64,000 nucleotides of DNA from Candidatus Altimarinota bacterium (GCA_029233985.1 JARGOK010000001.1:681096-745095); one strand, 5' to 3'; counted from the stretch's first letter, positions 50,201 through 58,296 are shown. Notes: a model not told the origin generated them from the letters alone. Translations and numbers: made by a program.

Positions 50201-51640
50201 CCAATCACGAGCGCCATCCAGCCATTTTCCGAAGCGTCCGTCCTTGAGATGATCTGGCACCCAGTTGATTTTTTGGTTGTTGTCGACCATTTTTTTCTTC
50301 ACTTTGTCGATATTTACGTACCAGGAGTCCGTCGCGTAGTTGATCAGTGGAGTATCGCAACGCCAACAGTGAGGATAGCTATGGCGGTAGCTCTCTTTAG
50401 AGAAAAAGAACCCTTTCTTTTGTAGCTCTGAAGCCACAAATTCGTCCGCCTTTCGTTTATTGTCTGCACCGACAATATTGTGCTGTGCAAACTCAGGACC
50501 TAAACCATCAACAAATGATCCGTTCATGACGACATGCTGAAGCATAGGTGTTTTTCCTTTTGCCAGGTTCATATCATCTTCACCGTAGCCTGGTGCAATA
50601 TGAACAATCCCGGTACCAGATTCATCACTTACAAAATCAGCAGAAAGTACTGTGAATTCTTTTCCTTCGTTCTTTACCCCAGACTCATCTGCTGGGTGAG
50701 GGAAATCGAAAAGAGGAGAGTATTTCATCCCCACAAGACCCTTTCCATTTATTTTCTGACATACTTCTTTATCAAACTGATCAAAGTTTTCGAGATTGAG
50801 TGCTTGGGTAATTTCTTTGCTATATGTTTCCAAGCACCCTTCAGCGAGAAGGATCTTTTCACCATTTGTTTCTATCACAACATAGTCAAGCTTTTCAGAT
50901 ACAGCTAGGGCTAGATTCCCTGGAAGTGTCCACGGAGTGGTTGTCCAAGCTAGAATATAAAGAGGATCTGAACTTCCAAAGAGCTTCACGGCATCATCCT
51001 CATCGACTTTAAACTTTGCCGTCACACTAAAGTCCGTTACATCTTTGTACCCTTGACCTACTTCGAAATTTGAGAGGGGAGTAACACAACGAGGACAGAC
51101 ATGCATAGATTTTTTTCCTTTGTAAATGAGGTCTTTGTCCCATAACGACTTGAAAACCCACCAAATCGACTCCATGTAGTCTGGAGACATCGTTTTGTAG
51201 CTGTCTTCAAAGTCGACCCAACGTCCCATCCGATCTACCACTTTTCCCCATTCCTTGGTATAGCGGAGCACAGATGCTCGGCAAGCTTCATTGAATTGCG
51301 ATACACCAAAGTCTTCGATGGCTTGTTTATCTGCTAATTCGAGTTCTTTTTCCACGAGGTTTTCTACCGGGAGCCCATGGCAGTCCCATCCCCAACGTCT
51401 TGCTACGTACTTTCCACGCATGGTTTGGTAGCGGGGAATAACATCCTTGAGAGTACCTGCCAAGATATGTCCGTAATGCGGCAAGCCAGTTGCAAAAGGA
51501 GGTCCATCGTAAAAGACGTACTCTTCTCTTCCCTTGTTTTTTACCAGGGATTTTTTAAAGGTACCATTTTTTTTCCAGTACTCGAGTACTTCGAGCTCTA
51601 GGTCTGGGAAGGATTGGCGAGGGTTAGGCTTTTGGAACAT
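47294..51640 (-). CDS. ileS: Isoleucyl-tRNA synthetase with two inserted histidine-phosphatase domains
   Basis: 1448 residues from the ATG at 51640. IleRS parts: HYGH (55-58, HIGH equivalent), GWDCHGLP, zinc-type Cys pairs (CPRC, CWRC), editing domain (WTTTPWTLPGN; GYGEDD), KMSKS (823-827), anticodon-binding domain from about 1090. Insert 1 (about 515-712) lies after PVWEGESGTIECIGSIADLR and is a histidine phosphatase with LVRHAQSEGN (Arg526, His527), Arg581, Glu607 and VVTHSD (His676). Insert 2 (about 898-1088) lies between the catalytic and anticodon domains with LVRHGQTDVN (Arg905, His906), Arg955, Glu984/986 and IVAHGG (His1045). Both keep all catalytic residues. The synthetase resumes exactly (LHKHFVDDM; ELDRWIISEL). 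Ordinary IleRS is about 930-1050 residues. The upstream in-frame extension to 51784 is repeat sequence. Confidence 0.95.
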   Translation of the reverse strand: MFQKPNPRQSFPDLELEVLEYWKKNGTFKKSLVKNKGREEYVFYDGPPFATGLPHYGHILAGTLKDVIPRYQTMRGKYVARRWGWDCHGLPVENLVEKELELADKQAIEDFGVSQFNEACRASVLRYTKEWGKVVDRMGRWVDFEDSYKTMSPDYMESIWWVFKSLWDKDLIYKGKKSMHVCPRCVTPLSNFEVGQGYKDVTDFSVTAKFKVDEDDAVKLFGSSDPLYILAWTTTPWTLPGNLALAVSEKLDYVVIETNGEKILLAEGCLETYSKEITQALNLENFDQFDKEVCQKINGKGLVGMKYSPLFDFPHPADESGVKNEGKEFTVLSADFVSDESGTGIVHIAPGYGEDDMNLAKGKTPMLQHVVMNGSFVDGLGPEFAQHNIVGADNKRKADEFVASELQKKGFFFSKESYRHSYPHCWRCDTPLINYATDSWYVNIDKVKKKMVDNNQKINWVPDHLKDGRFGKWLDGARDWAISRNRFWGAPLPVWEGESGTIECIGSIADLRSRLDKRFTKITLVRHAQSEGNTIGLRQSIPPGTGLTPAGETMAKEAGKKCKEIHNKEPFDLILHSPMLRTQQTAEMIAAEMGAGIPLQVEETIGEIAFGKVEGKRDVEIQDYVKERWSKTHEEHFKQKCGETGESHEDVTKRALEFIKKMITERPGQSIMVVTHSDVVRFLLRELNEDSLELLYSKEHYPMCQPKELYFDNETGKLVDLHKHFVDDMTYTHPKTGETMKRIPEVLDCWFESGSMPYAQAHYPFENKERFEATFPANFIAEGLDQTRGWFYTLVVLSASLFDKPAFQNVIVNGIILAEDGQKMSKSKKNYPDPKIIFDGYGADAMRFYLMNSPVVKADDMRFAEKGVEEVVRSVFLPLWNAYSFLLTYAEIDDWKPKGQIYLVRHGQTDVNKAHKWQGSMDEPLNHTGIQQIETLREQTKNLPLDVLISSDYIRAKHTADIINADFDLEIEVSTEFREQHFGEFEGVSFAETIAEHGSEKNAVDKVRENPNGGETREAFEKRVVAKYEELKEKHAGKNMMIVAHGGVYMVLRKHTLGVKTWEEYFEKHFLYAQNGSLHLFETTEFEPTHELDRWIISELFTLTKEMTNGFESYDLNKALDPLVRYIDSLTNWYIRRSRRRFWKSESDTDKSQAYQTLYTVLVETCKLLAPFAPFITEAMYRNLTGLESVHLAEWPEIKPGRIDEDLNQEIGIARQIVALGHAARAKARVKVRQPLGQIEVALPPAVDRDLIAHQLDVIQEELNVKEIIFLDSVEGKVKVIVKPNGKLLGPKLGKEVQSVIKEAKNGNYTQLDNGNYKVLEHELTPEEIEIAYESLDAGADHLQIESDQGMVVILDTTITPELQREGYARDIVRAIQDLRKKADLNVADRIIVGVTTDDTDVQTALTEHLDYIQKETLATEVTAEKQGNEWESVLKLGEHGVVVSIRQ

Positions 51641-51693
51641 AGGGTGTTGGGAGTTAGGAGTAGAGTGCTTGTGTCCTGTCATCCAGAGCTTAT

Positions 51694-51746
51694 TTTTGGC
51701 ACTCCGATTGGAATGGAGCTCTAGCGGAATGGAACAGAGGAATCTG
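51694..51746. repeat. CATTCCG/AGCGGAA dispersed repeat upstream of ileS
   Basis: GCACTCCGATTGGAATGGAG then CTCTAGCGGAATGGAACAGA, matching the blocks at 2647-2690. Read in the ileS frame it gives the implausible N-terminal extension. Confidence 0.65.
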
Positions 51747-51780
51747 TCGTGTGCTTGAGGGATGAGTGCATCAAGGCACC

Positions 51781-51804
51781 CCATAGCCCCTTTAAAAGGG
51801 GAAT
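51781..51804. repeat. Dispersed palindromic repeat, CCCCTTTTAAGGGG family
   Basis: ATAGCCCCTTTAAAAGGGGA in the ileS leader. Confidence 0.75.
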
Positions 51805-51821
51805 AACACAGAGGGAATTAC

Positions 51822-51846
51822 AAAAAAAACACACATAACGTGTGCC
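51822..51846 (-). terminator. Attenuator-like terminator in the ileS leader
   Basis: Minus-strand GCACAC-GTTAT-GTGTGT followed by eight T, about 180 bases before the ileS ATG and about 200 bases after the terminator of the upstream gene. Confidence 0.6.
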
Positions 51847-52046
51847 TGCGGCCCTTTGCGAGCAAAGAGAGTTACCACCTCAGGAGGTTCTTGATTTTCA
51901 TGTGTGACGGACATGTGCCGAGAAGGTCTACTTTGGCCTGATTCCAATCAACGAATACTACTTGAATCAGGACATTTCTTCTTCTAGCCCTCTCGCAGAA
52001 CGAGATTCCCAGGTGATAGCTGGTGAGGGGCCTTTATATGGTATTT

Positions 52047-52077
52047 CAAAAGAGCCCTATAATGATACAGGGCTCTT
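52047..52077 (-). terminator. Terminator of the Cys-rich surface-protein gene
   Basis: Minus-strand AGAGCCCT-GTATCATTAT-AGGGCTCT followed by TTTG. Confidence 0.7.
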
Positions 52078-52098
52078 GTATGGGGAGTCAATTGTGGA

Positions 52099-53934
52099 TT
52101 ATGGAGTAGAAGATGAGCCTGGCTTCAAAACAGGCAAATTTTCAATATCCTCAACTTTACCTATTCCGTTCTTCAAATTTGTCTCAAATTGCGCAGTCAA
52201 AACTGCATCATTTTTTTTGCAATAATTTGAATGCTGAATCTTACATTCCTTAATCTGATCTATTACAGCTTTTTCCAAATTATCTAACTCTGTTTTGTAT
52301 GGCTCATCACCAAGTTGCCCAACTCCGTGCTGTCTGGCAAGTTCAACGAATCGGTCAATATATTTTTTTGTTACCGCATAGTTAATAGACCCAGCAGAGG
52401 GGAGATTTGTTGTTGCGTCCTGTTTTGCGAGCTCAATACAGTCAAAACAAGTATTTGATGTGTCTGTACCTACAGGTGGATTGACCTGCTGAGCAGATAC
52501 ATCCACTACCGCTGGAGTTAATGCTTTAATCTCTTCCCTAAGCCCATCTAAGAGCCATTCGATATTGCTCCCTTCATCAGGACACATCCCACCTGGGAAC
52601 TCTAAGGGCTGTGACTCAAGCTGAATTATAATATCAAGTAATATACTTTGCGCGCCTGCCTGGTCTCCGTTACTTATTTTTTCATAAAACGTATTAATGA
52701 GCTTTAGGAGCTCTTTATCTTTATTTGGGTTGTAGCATGCTGGTTTTTCATTAGAGCTAGAAGTATCACCTGTTTGTCCTGCTAACTTTTCTTTTGGACA
52801 AATCCCTGGATCACAATTATTGAGAGCATCCTTGTACTCTTGCAGTGCTTTTCTCGTGTCTGGATGGTTTCTTCCGAAAGGGGGATATGCCAGAAAATTC
52901 ATAAATTTTCTTCTAGCGAGATCAATTGCGTAATCGTCATAGCAGGCGTCACAAGGTGGTTTGGCCTCAGGACAGACATCGGGGTATTTGTCATTGTCGG
53001 ATTCAACTTTGAATGCCAGTTTCGTACTTTTTTTACACTCATCAAGTGCTTTATTATATTCATCTAAGGAGTCATTGTACTGCTTTAGTCTGACATTGTA
53101 TCTCGGATCATCGGTATTTGTAGTATCAAGAAGGTCTTCTTTAAATTTAGCATCAAGGAGTTTTCCCGCGACCACCGCATCAAGGGAACAATTTTTGCAT
53201 TTTTTTTGCCCAATAACAAAGAGTCCTAGGTTGAAGCCTGTCCCAGGCACATCACTTACTACTGGCGCCCCGCCAAAACCACTTGCTCCTGTTTGGCTGA
53301 GCAACACTCGCTGACCTTGCGCATCGGTAACAAATTGACCACTTTTTGTGGCACGAGCTATTTCTCCAGTGTTTGAACACTGCCCTTGCACTGCCAACAG
53401 CAAGGTGTCTGTCATGGTTCGCTGAGCAATTGCAAAATCTTCTTTGATCTGTGCGCATTCCACAGGCTCTTCTGAACCGGTAAAGAATGTGGTGACTTGC
53501 TCTCGAAATGAGCTTTCTTCTGATTCAATCGGCTGAGCACTAAATTGTGATGTGTCTCTAAGGAGATCATTGAGAAGGTCTGCCTGATCATTAGTCAGTG
53601 AAGTGTTCTCCAATTCTGGGAGAGGTGATGATTGCTCTTTAGCAGGATCGCTAAAGTCTAGCGTTCGAAAGTCAGAGCTTCGGCTTTCGAGGATGTCCTC
53701 GATCGGTTCTCCTGTCTCGAGACGAAACATTTCATCCGCAGTCAGATCTTGTTCTGAGATAGATTCTTCTTGAAAACTGAATGAAGATTGTTGCTCACCA
53801 GCAAATTGATCGAGAACGTCTGTAAACAAGCTCGGTGAGCTCGGATCAGCGATCATATTGTAGCTAACGGCGCTTCCGATCCCGATGAGGGCTATGAGAC
53901 CGATAGCGATTCCTATTTTTTTGATGAGTTCCAT
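52099..53934 (-). CDS. Hypothetical exported Cys-rich protein
   Basis: 611 residues. N-terminal TM or uncleaved signal (KKIGIAIGLIALIGIGSAVSY). Residues 35-150 are acidic, Ser/Glu/Gln-rich and probably disordered. The rest is helical with 16 cysteines, many in short pairs (KKCKNCS, PPCDACYDDY, NNCDPGICP, NTCFDCIEL), suggesting disulphide-stabilised extracytoplasmic helices. No family recognised. It is the last of five same-strand genes for exported proteins (58026 to 52099) but is separated from the preceding one by a 200-base spacer with a palindromic repeat, so cotranscription is uncertain. Confidence 0.75.
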   Translation of the reverse strand: MELIKKIGIAIGLIALIGIGSAVSYNMIADPSSPSLFTDVLDQFAGEQQSSFSFQEESISEQDLTADEMFRLETGEPIEDILESRSSDFRTLDFSDPAKEQSSPLPELENTSLTNDQADLLNDLLRDTSQFSAQPIESEESSFREQVTTFFTGSEEPVECAQIKEDFAIAQRTMTDTLLLAVQGQCSNTGEIARATKSGQFVTDAQGQRVLLSQTGASGFGGAPVVSDVPGTGFNLGLFVIGQKKCKNCSLDAVVAGKLLDAKFKEDLLDTTNTDDPRYNVRLKQYNDSLDEYNKALDECKKSTKLAFKVESDNDKYPDVCPEAKPPCDACYDDYAIDLARRKFMNFLAYPPFGRNHPDTRKALQEYKDALNNCDPGICPKEKLAGQTGDTSSSNEKPACYNPNKDKELLKLINTFYEKISNGDQAGAQSILLDIIIQLESQPLEFPGGMCPDEGSNIEWLLDGLREEIKALTPAVVDVSAQQVNPPVGTDTSNTCFDCIELAKQDATTNLPSAGSINYAVTKKYIDRFVELARQHGVGQLGDEPYKTELDNLEKAVIDQIKECKIQHSNYCKKNDAVLTAQFETNLKNGIGKVEDIENLPVLKPGSSSTP

Positions 53935-54100
53935 GGCGGAGAGAGGGTTTAGAGCATTTTCTGTAGTGTACTAGGGGGAGAGGGTGGTTGGGGATTTGTT
54001 GATGTGGTGGTGGAGAAGGGAATGTGGTGTGGATATACGAATGTCGATCCGAATCTCTCTGGGAGACACTCACAAAACAACTTCATCATCGCTCTGAATG

Positions 54101-54124
54101 ATTCCCCTTTTAGGGGTTTCCCCT
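54101..54124. repeat. Dispersed palindromic repeat, CCCCTTTTAAGGGG family
   Basis: ATTCCCCTTTTAGGGGTTTC in the spacer between two exported-protein genes. Confidence 0.65.
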
Positions 54125-54140
54125 CTACCGTTCTCACTCC

Positions 54141-55418
54141 CTACAACCCCACGCTCCTCAATAACCCCATCACCAAAATCATAAACTCTTTCCTTGTCGT
54201 CAGATCTCCATACTCGGTGGAATAGCTGATATCAAAGTCGGAGAGGGTTTGGGCGTATTTTTTAAACCAATCGTCTCCAGCAGTTCGTGTTTTGGCATTG
54301 GAGAGCTGGCGGTTGATCTCGTCTGAAGCTCGGGCGCCAGTTTCGACGATGACACGGTAGGCTTCGGCGTTGTTGATCTCATTCGCAGGACGAAAGGTGC
54401 CATCAGGGTAGCCTCCGATGATGCGTTCGGAGTTGGCGATGGAGACGTAGACGGCGAACCAGAAAGGTTTATTGGGAGCGTCGTAGCCGACGTCGGGGTA
54501 GAGGATGGTGCTGAGGGTGTTTCGGTAAGCCCGTTCGAGCTTGCCTTGCTCGTCATCGAATTGTTTTTGGTCGAGTTTATCGAGGCTTTTGAGGATTCCG
54601 AGTGTAACGATTTTCATAGCTTCGGCTCGGTTGATCTTCTGATCTGGGTAGAAAAAGGTCCCATCATCTCGCAGATTTCCCGAAATAATACCTCTCGACT
54701 TGGCTTCACAGACAATATTCCATTCTTCTGGTGTCATGGAGAAGCTTGGATCGTCGAAACAATTCTCTGCTGAGCCTCTAAAAGTGCTTGTAGTAGGCTG
54801 GAAGCTAAAGCTGGAAGTGATGGGGTCTTCGGAGGGAGCTACTGGATCGATAATGGGGACTTCAACGGATCCTTTTGCGATGGAAAGTGTCAAAGGAACG
54901 TCATCCGGTGGGGAAATCTCTTTGGTAGGATCTGCATAAGACTCTAGTGTGTGGATCTCTGAGTCCTTGATCAGCTTTGTTGGGATCTGAAGAGGAAAAG
55001 ATAGGGGCAGAGTAGAGTTCAGAGTGAGATCGAAAAGAGCCAGAGAATAAGGTCTCGTACTAATGGACTCTAGAGAAAGCTGGGCAAAATCAATATACAA
55101 GTCTACTTCATTGAGCGAAGACTCCGCATCGAGACGGAGAGCGAGGAGGGAATTGGGGATCGTCGGGGATCGACGAACGTCTTGAATAGAAGCCGTGTGG
55201 GTTTTGGGAAATTGCAGGTGAAGTTTTGCTCCAATACTGTTTGCGGGGATTTGTATGAGACAGGTTGCAGTCAAGGTCTGAAGATACATGGCACTACAAG
55301 AAACGTCCATATCTGATGGCAGAGAAAGCACTGGTGCCTGTGCAAAACCTAGCGAAGAGAAGCCCATCGTGATGAGCATCGAAGAGAGCATGATGATAGC
55401 AAGGGCTTTTGATTTCAT
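54141..55418 (-). CDS. Secreted protein with C-terminal SLH modules
   Basis: 425 residues from the ATG at 55418; the upstream ATG at 55454 lies inside the preceding gene. Signal peptide MKSKALAIIMLSSMLITMGF with cleavage near FAQA. A beta-rich N-terminal domain (about 30-180, cohesin-like in overall character, not identified) and a Pro-rich linker precede SLH-type modules: WNIVCEAKSRGIISG with FYPDQKINRAEAMKIV, VYVSIANSERIIGGYPDGTF with NNAEAYRVIV, and a third degenerate one at the end with TTRKEFMILVMGLL. It should be held to the wall like the S-layer protein. Seven bases separate it from the preceding gene. Confidence 0.82.
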   Translation of the reverse strand: MKSKALAIIMLSSMLITMGFSSLGFAQAPVLSLPSDMDVSCSAMYLQTLTATCLIQIPANSIGAKLHLQFPKTHTASIQDVRRSPTIPNSLLALRLDAESSLNEVDLYIDFAQLSLESISTRPYSLALFDLTLNSTLPLSFPLQIPTKLIKDSEIHTLESYADPTKEISPPDDVPLTLSIAKGSVEVPIIDPVAPSEDPITSSFSFQPTTSTFRGSAENCFDDPSFSMTPEEWNIVCEAKSRGIISGNLRDDGTFFYPDQKINRAEAMKIVTLGILKSLDKLDQKQFDDEQGKLERAYRNTLSTILYPDVGYDAPNKPFWFAVYVSIANSERIIGGYPDGTFRPANEINNAEAYRVIVETGARASDEINRQLSNAKTRTAGDDWFKKYAQTLSDFDISYSTEYGDLTTRKEFMILVMGLLRSVGL

Positions 55419-55425
55419 GTAGAGA

Positions 55426-56070
55426 TCAGAGATTGTCGATAGCATTGGAGACACATGTCAGGGGGTCTTTGAGATAGCAGGCTGCTCCCAAACGGAGAAA
55501 CTGAATGATACTAGGTTGCTGGTACTGAGTGAAGGACTCAAGGATGAGTGATTGATCGAACCGGAGGGTGATTGGTATCGATGTGGAGACAAAAATTGGG
55601 CTTTGTGGATCAAGGGTGTTTGGACTGATGTACTCCACTTTGAGCTTGCCCGAAGAGACCAGCGATCTGACGGTTTTCATACTTTGGTCTGTCATCACTC
55701 GGTACGAAAGTCCATCGATAGGAGCTGCAGTAAAGCTGACGGGAGTATTGGCATTACCAAATGAGAGGGATGTGGTGACGATAGTGGTTTGAGTCGCTGT
55801 AGAAATGGATCCTTCTGGGTACTTGGCAGAAAGCCCACTAGAAAAAGGGCTCGTGACCTCTTTGACGGCAGTGAGGTGAAAGGGGAAGTTCACCTCGGTC
55901 ACTACGAAAGTATCTGAACTACTGGTGGAAACACTGCATTCAAGCTCAGTTTCATTTTGAGAAAACTGGTAGATTGGAGTACAGATCATCTCCGCAGGAG
56001 TTTGGGCATGAGTCTGGGGAGTGAATGTGAAGAGGAAGAAGAGGGTGGTGATGGAAGAGAGGAGCTTCAT
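55426..56070 (-). CDS. Hypothetical secreted protein
   Basis: 214 residues. Signal peptide MKLLSSITTLFFLFTFTPQT with cleavage near HAQ. The mature part is beta-rich and Ser/Thr-rich (SVSTSSSDTFVVTEVNFPF, TQTTIVTTSLSFGNANTP), resembling a cohesin-like or pilin-like sandwich, and ends in a short helical Cys-containing segment. It is similar in character to the N-terminal half of the following SLH protein, so the two may form a pair. 43 bases downstream of the 536-residue gene. Confidence 0.75.
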   Translation of the reverse strand: MKLLSSITTLFFLFTFTPQTHAQTPAEMICTPIYQFSQNETELECSVSTSSSDTFVVTEVNFPFHLTAVKEVTSPFSSGLSAKYPEGSISTATQTTIVTTSLSFGNANTPVSFTAAPIDGLSYRVMTDQSMKTVRSLVSSGKLKVEYISPNTLDPQSPIFVSTSIPITLRFDQSLILESFTQYQQPSIIQFLRLGAACYLKDPLTCVSNAIDNL

Positions 56071-56113
56071 GAGAGGGTGTGAATGGTATGCTTAAGGTCT
56101 ATAAATGAGCGTC

Positions 56114-57724
56114 TTAGAGCGTTGGGAGGATTGCCATAAGAGCAAAGTAGATGAACTTCATTCTCTCTTCTGAGGTCTGTTGAGAAGGCTGAAGAGCCTT
56201 GAAGGTATTGAAAAGATCATCCACAATAGTGATGAGTGGTGGACCGATTGGTTGGCCTGGGGTGATAATTTGCCCTGTAGGGGTGCAGATTATGCTCAGT
56301 GTGCTTTTGTTGAAATTACAACTATTTTGGACAGATGATGAACCACCTGTTGTTGAACCACCAGTAGTGACTCCTGTTGTACCAGAAGCAGAGGAAGACA
56401 ATGATGACGTTGAACCTGATGCTTGACCTGTCACTGAACCAAGATTTGGTGATCCTGCCGTACAAGTCCCTTCTTTGGAAAAGGCAATCTCACCTGGAAC
56501 AGTGATGACCATTTCTCCGTTACAATTCACTCGGTATTGATAATCTTCAATTTCTCCAGAAACAATTTCTGCAGCCCAACCCAATATCGATGAAAGAGAA
56601 GAGTGAGACCCATCCCACTGCATGAGGTCTGCACGTGTCTGAGAAGGATTCATACTAATGGTATCAATATCATAATCAAAATATAAAAGGCGAATCCAAC
56701 CTTCTGATGTAAAGTCTGCAGGGCTAATAGCCACCGTTTGTCTTCCTTCACTTCGAACGTCTTTGATATCGAGTACCTTGAAGGTGTACTGATGAGGCTC
56801 ACCTGTTTTTTCGTAACGGGCAGTGACAAGAGTCCCCATCTGACAAGTAATGGGACTCGTTGGATCGCAGGTTGGCCCGAAGAGATGTTGAGTCTCGATT
56901 TGAAGGAGAGTGCTCGTACTGAATGGGGGTTGATTGAGCGTATTTGTTCGAATCGCCAGACCTTCTTGGTCGCGTGTTACTGTCCCATCATCATACCCAT
57001 GAAAATCAGCGTCAGCAGACGGGTCTAAAAGGCCATTAGCGAGAAATTTTCTTGTCCCAAGCGCAATCCTCCCTTCTTCATAAAAAAAATGTGGTCCATC
57101 GTGTTCTGGGTGAGTAAGGATTCCTCCAACACCTGAAAAATAAGCCGCTCCAAACTCGTATGGTTTTGGGCACAGAGCAGCAATAGGACAGTCATCTATC
57201 ATCTGAAGAATGCCAACACCTCCAACACCAGGTGGAGCTCCTGCCGTCGTTGTCCCTTCTGATGATATACCTGTGGGCCTTGAGTTTTCATTGAAATCTC
57301 GAACAAGCTCTAAACGATGGTACTCCTCAACACCACTATTATCGATTAGTCGAAGAAATATGTTTGGGGCACTTGTGAGAGATTCGAGAGGGATCAAGAC
57401 TGATTTGGAAATGTTGTCAAAATAGACAGCATTCGTTCTTTCGATAGGGTCGAGGCTATCAGCTATGGCCACAATTCCATCTTCATATCGACCAGGCTTT
57501 AACGTCACCTTCATTTCGAGAAGGCTTGTATCTTCAATGTCGCCTATACTGATATCAATTCCTGTCTCTCCATTGATATTCACTGCTCTTTCATCTCCTT
57601 TCGCATCGATTACCTCGAGGCCTTGAAGAAAAAAACTGCTGTCTTGAGCCATCACTGACGTGAGAGTAATGCACACGGCAGTAAAAATTGCTGAAATTCC
57701 GAGAATAGATTTTAAAATACGCAT
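56114..57724 (-). CDS. Hypothetical secreted surface protein
   Basis: 536 residues. Signal peptide (ILGISAIFTAVCITLTSVMA). About 370 residues of beta-rich sequence with two Cys pairs (DDCPIAALC, FGPTCDPTSPITC), then a Ser/Thr/Gly linker (SSLSSSASGTTGVTTGGSTT), then a small Cys-pair domain ending in a hydrophobic helix (FIYFALMAILPTL). No family recognised. Its ATG overlaps the stop of the preceding 100-residue gene (TAATG), a sign of translational coupling. Confidence 0.78.
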   Translation of the reverse strand: MRILKSILGISAIFTAVCITLTSVMAQDSSFFLQGLEVIDAKGDERAVNINGETGIDISIGDIEDTSLLEMKVTLKPGRYEDGIVAIADSLDPIERTNAVYFDNISKSVLIPLESLTSAPNIFLRLIDNSGVEEYHRLELVRDFNENSRPTGISSEGTTTAGAPPGVGGVGILQMIDDCPIAALCPKPYEFGAAYFSGVGGILTHPEHDGPHFFYEEGRIALGTRKFLANGLLDPSADADFHGYDDGTVTRDQEGLAIRTNTLNQPPFSTSTLLQIETQHLFGPTCDPTSPITCQMGTLVTARYEKTGEPHQYTFKVLDIKDVRSEGRQTVAISPADFTSEGWIRLLYFDYDIDTISMNPSQTRADLMQWDGSHSSLSSILGWAAEIVSGEIEDYQYRVNCNGEMVITVPGEIAFSKEGTCTAGSPNLGSVTGQASGSTSSLSSSASGTTGVTTGGSTTGGSSSVQNSCNFNKSTLSIICTPTGQIITPGQPIGPPLITIVDDLFNTFKALQPSQQTSEERMKFIYFALMAILPTL

Positions 57725-58026
57725 TAGAATTCTGAGATAAGAGCGTCGAGAAGTTTTTGTGTTGTGGCGTAGCGTTGTTTTGCCTGTCCACTCTCTGAGA
57801 GATTCCCATGGACGTCGATCTCATCGATTATTTTTTGGAGAAATGGGTTCACAGTAGTGCTACTTGTCGTCTGAGTGGTATTGGTCACTTGTCCGAGAAA
57901 ATTGAGCCCTTTGAAAGAACTCATGGGATTGATTCCGATATACCAAAAAGCCATTCCAGACACGATGAGAAAGATGGTCACAATGACCAAGAGTTTTTTT
58001 CCCCAGCTGCTGTCGGAATACACCAT
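57724..58026 (-). CDS. Small single-TM protein heading the surface operon
   Basis: 100 residues. TM helix at about 11-33 (LLVIVTIFLIVSGMAFWYIG), a Thr/Ser-rich segment (TNTTQTTSSTTVNPF) and a helical C-terminus outside. First gene of the 58026-54141 run; coupled to the next gene by TAATG. Function unknown; it may be an assembly or anchoring factor for the exported proteins behind it. Confidence 0.7.
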   Translation of the reverse strand: MVYSDSSWGKKLLVIVTIFLIVSGMAFWYIGINPMSSFKGLNFLGQVTNTTQTTSSTTVNPFLQKIIDEIDVHGNLSESGQAKQRYATTQKLLDALISEF

Positions 58027-58050
58027 AGAAAAGAAGAGATACTGGTGAGT

Positions 58051-58056
58051 ATTGTA
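58051..58056 (-). promoter_or_regulatory. -10 element of the surface operon
   Basis: Minus-strand TACAAT, 25 bases before the ATG; the -35 (CTGCCC, 17 bases upstream) is poor. Confidence 0.4.
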
Positions 58057-58126
58057 GTAAGGTTTTGTAAAGAGGGCAGCTGGATGTGGTCGACTTTTGA
58101 AGGATTTGTGGTGGAAGAAGGAGTTA

Positions 58127-58153
58127 AAAGACCCCTACCCACTTAAAAGGAGC
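58127..58153. repeat. Dispersed palindromic repeat, degenerate copy
   Basis: AGACCCCTACCCACTTAAAA then GGAGC. The 351-base divergent spacer 58027-58377 otherwise contains only promoter elements; no gene seen. Confidence 0.55.
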
Positions 58154-58253
58154 ATCATGCGGTGAGAACCACAAGTCAGTATTCATGAGCGTGCCTCCAC
58201 TTTTAAGGGCTCAGTGGTCAGATGTGGTGATGGGCTCATGCGAGCATTTCCTA

Positions 58254-58282
58254 TTGCCCTAAGCTGCAATATTTGATATAAA
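58254..58282 (+). promoter_or_regulatory. Promoter of rlmD
   Basis: TTGCCC at 58254-58259, 17-base spacer, TATAAA at 58277-58282. Confidence 0.6.
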
Positions 58283-58296
58283 TAGGCTTGAATTAC

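Larger units (their letters stand above)
51641..52046 (-). promoter_or_regulatory. Structured leader region of ileS
   Basis: Between the upstream gene's terminator and ileS the minus strand can form CCTGATTC/GAATCAGG (51971-51937, 19-base loop), CATGT/ACATG, ACCTC-CT-GAGGT followed by GGTAAC, and CTTTG-CTCG-CAAAG, then the U8 terminator. The order (stem, small stems, GGTGGTAAC-like box, terminator) is reminiscent of a T-box leader, but the canonical box (GGGTGGNACCGCG) is not present. No clear promoter was found. It contains no credible gene. Confidence 0.35.

Noticed and set aside
51641-51784. N-terminal extension of ileS by 48 codons
   Set aside because: It is a translation of the dispersed repeats; the IleRS family start fits the ATG at 51640.
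51847-51900. Canonical T-box in the ileS leader
   Set aside because: Only GGTGGTAAC is present, and its GAGGT part pairs with an adjacent ACCTC; the conserved ACCGCG is missing, so only an attenuator-like leader is claimed.
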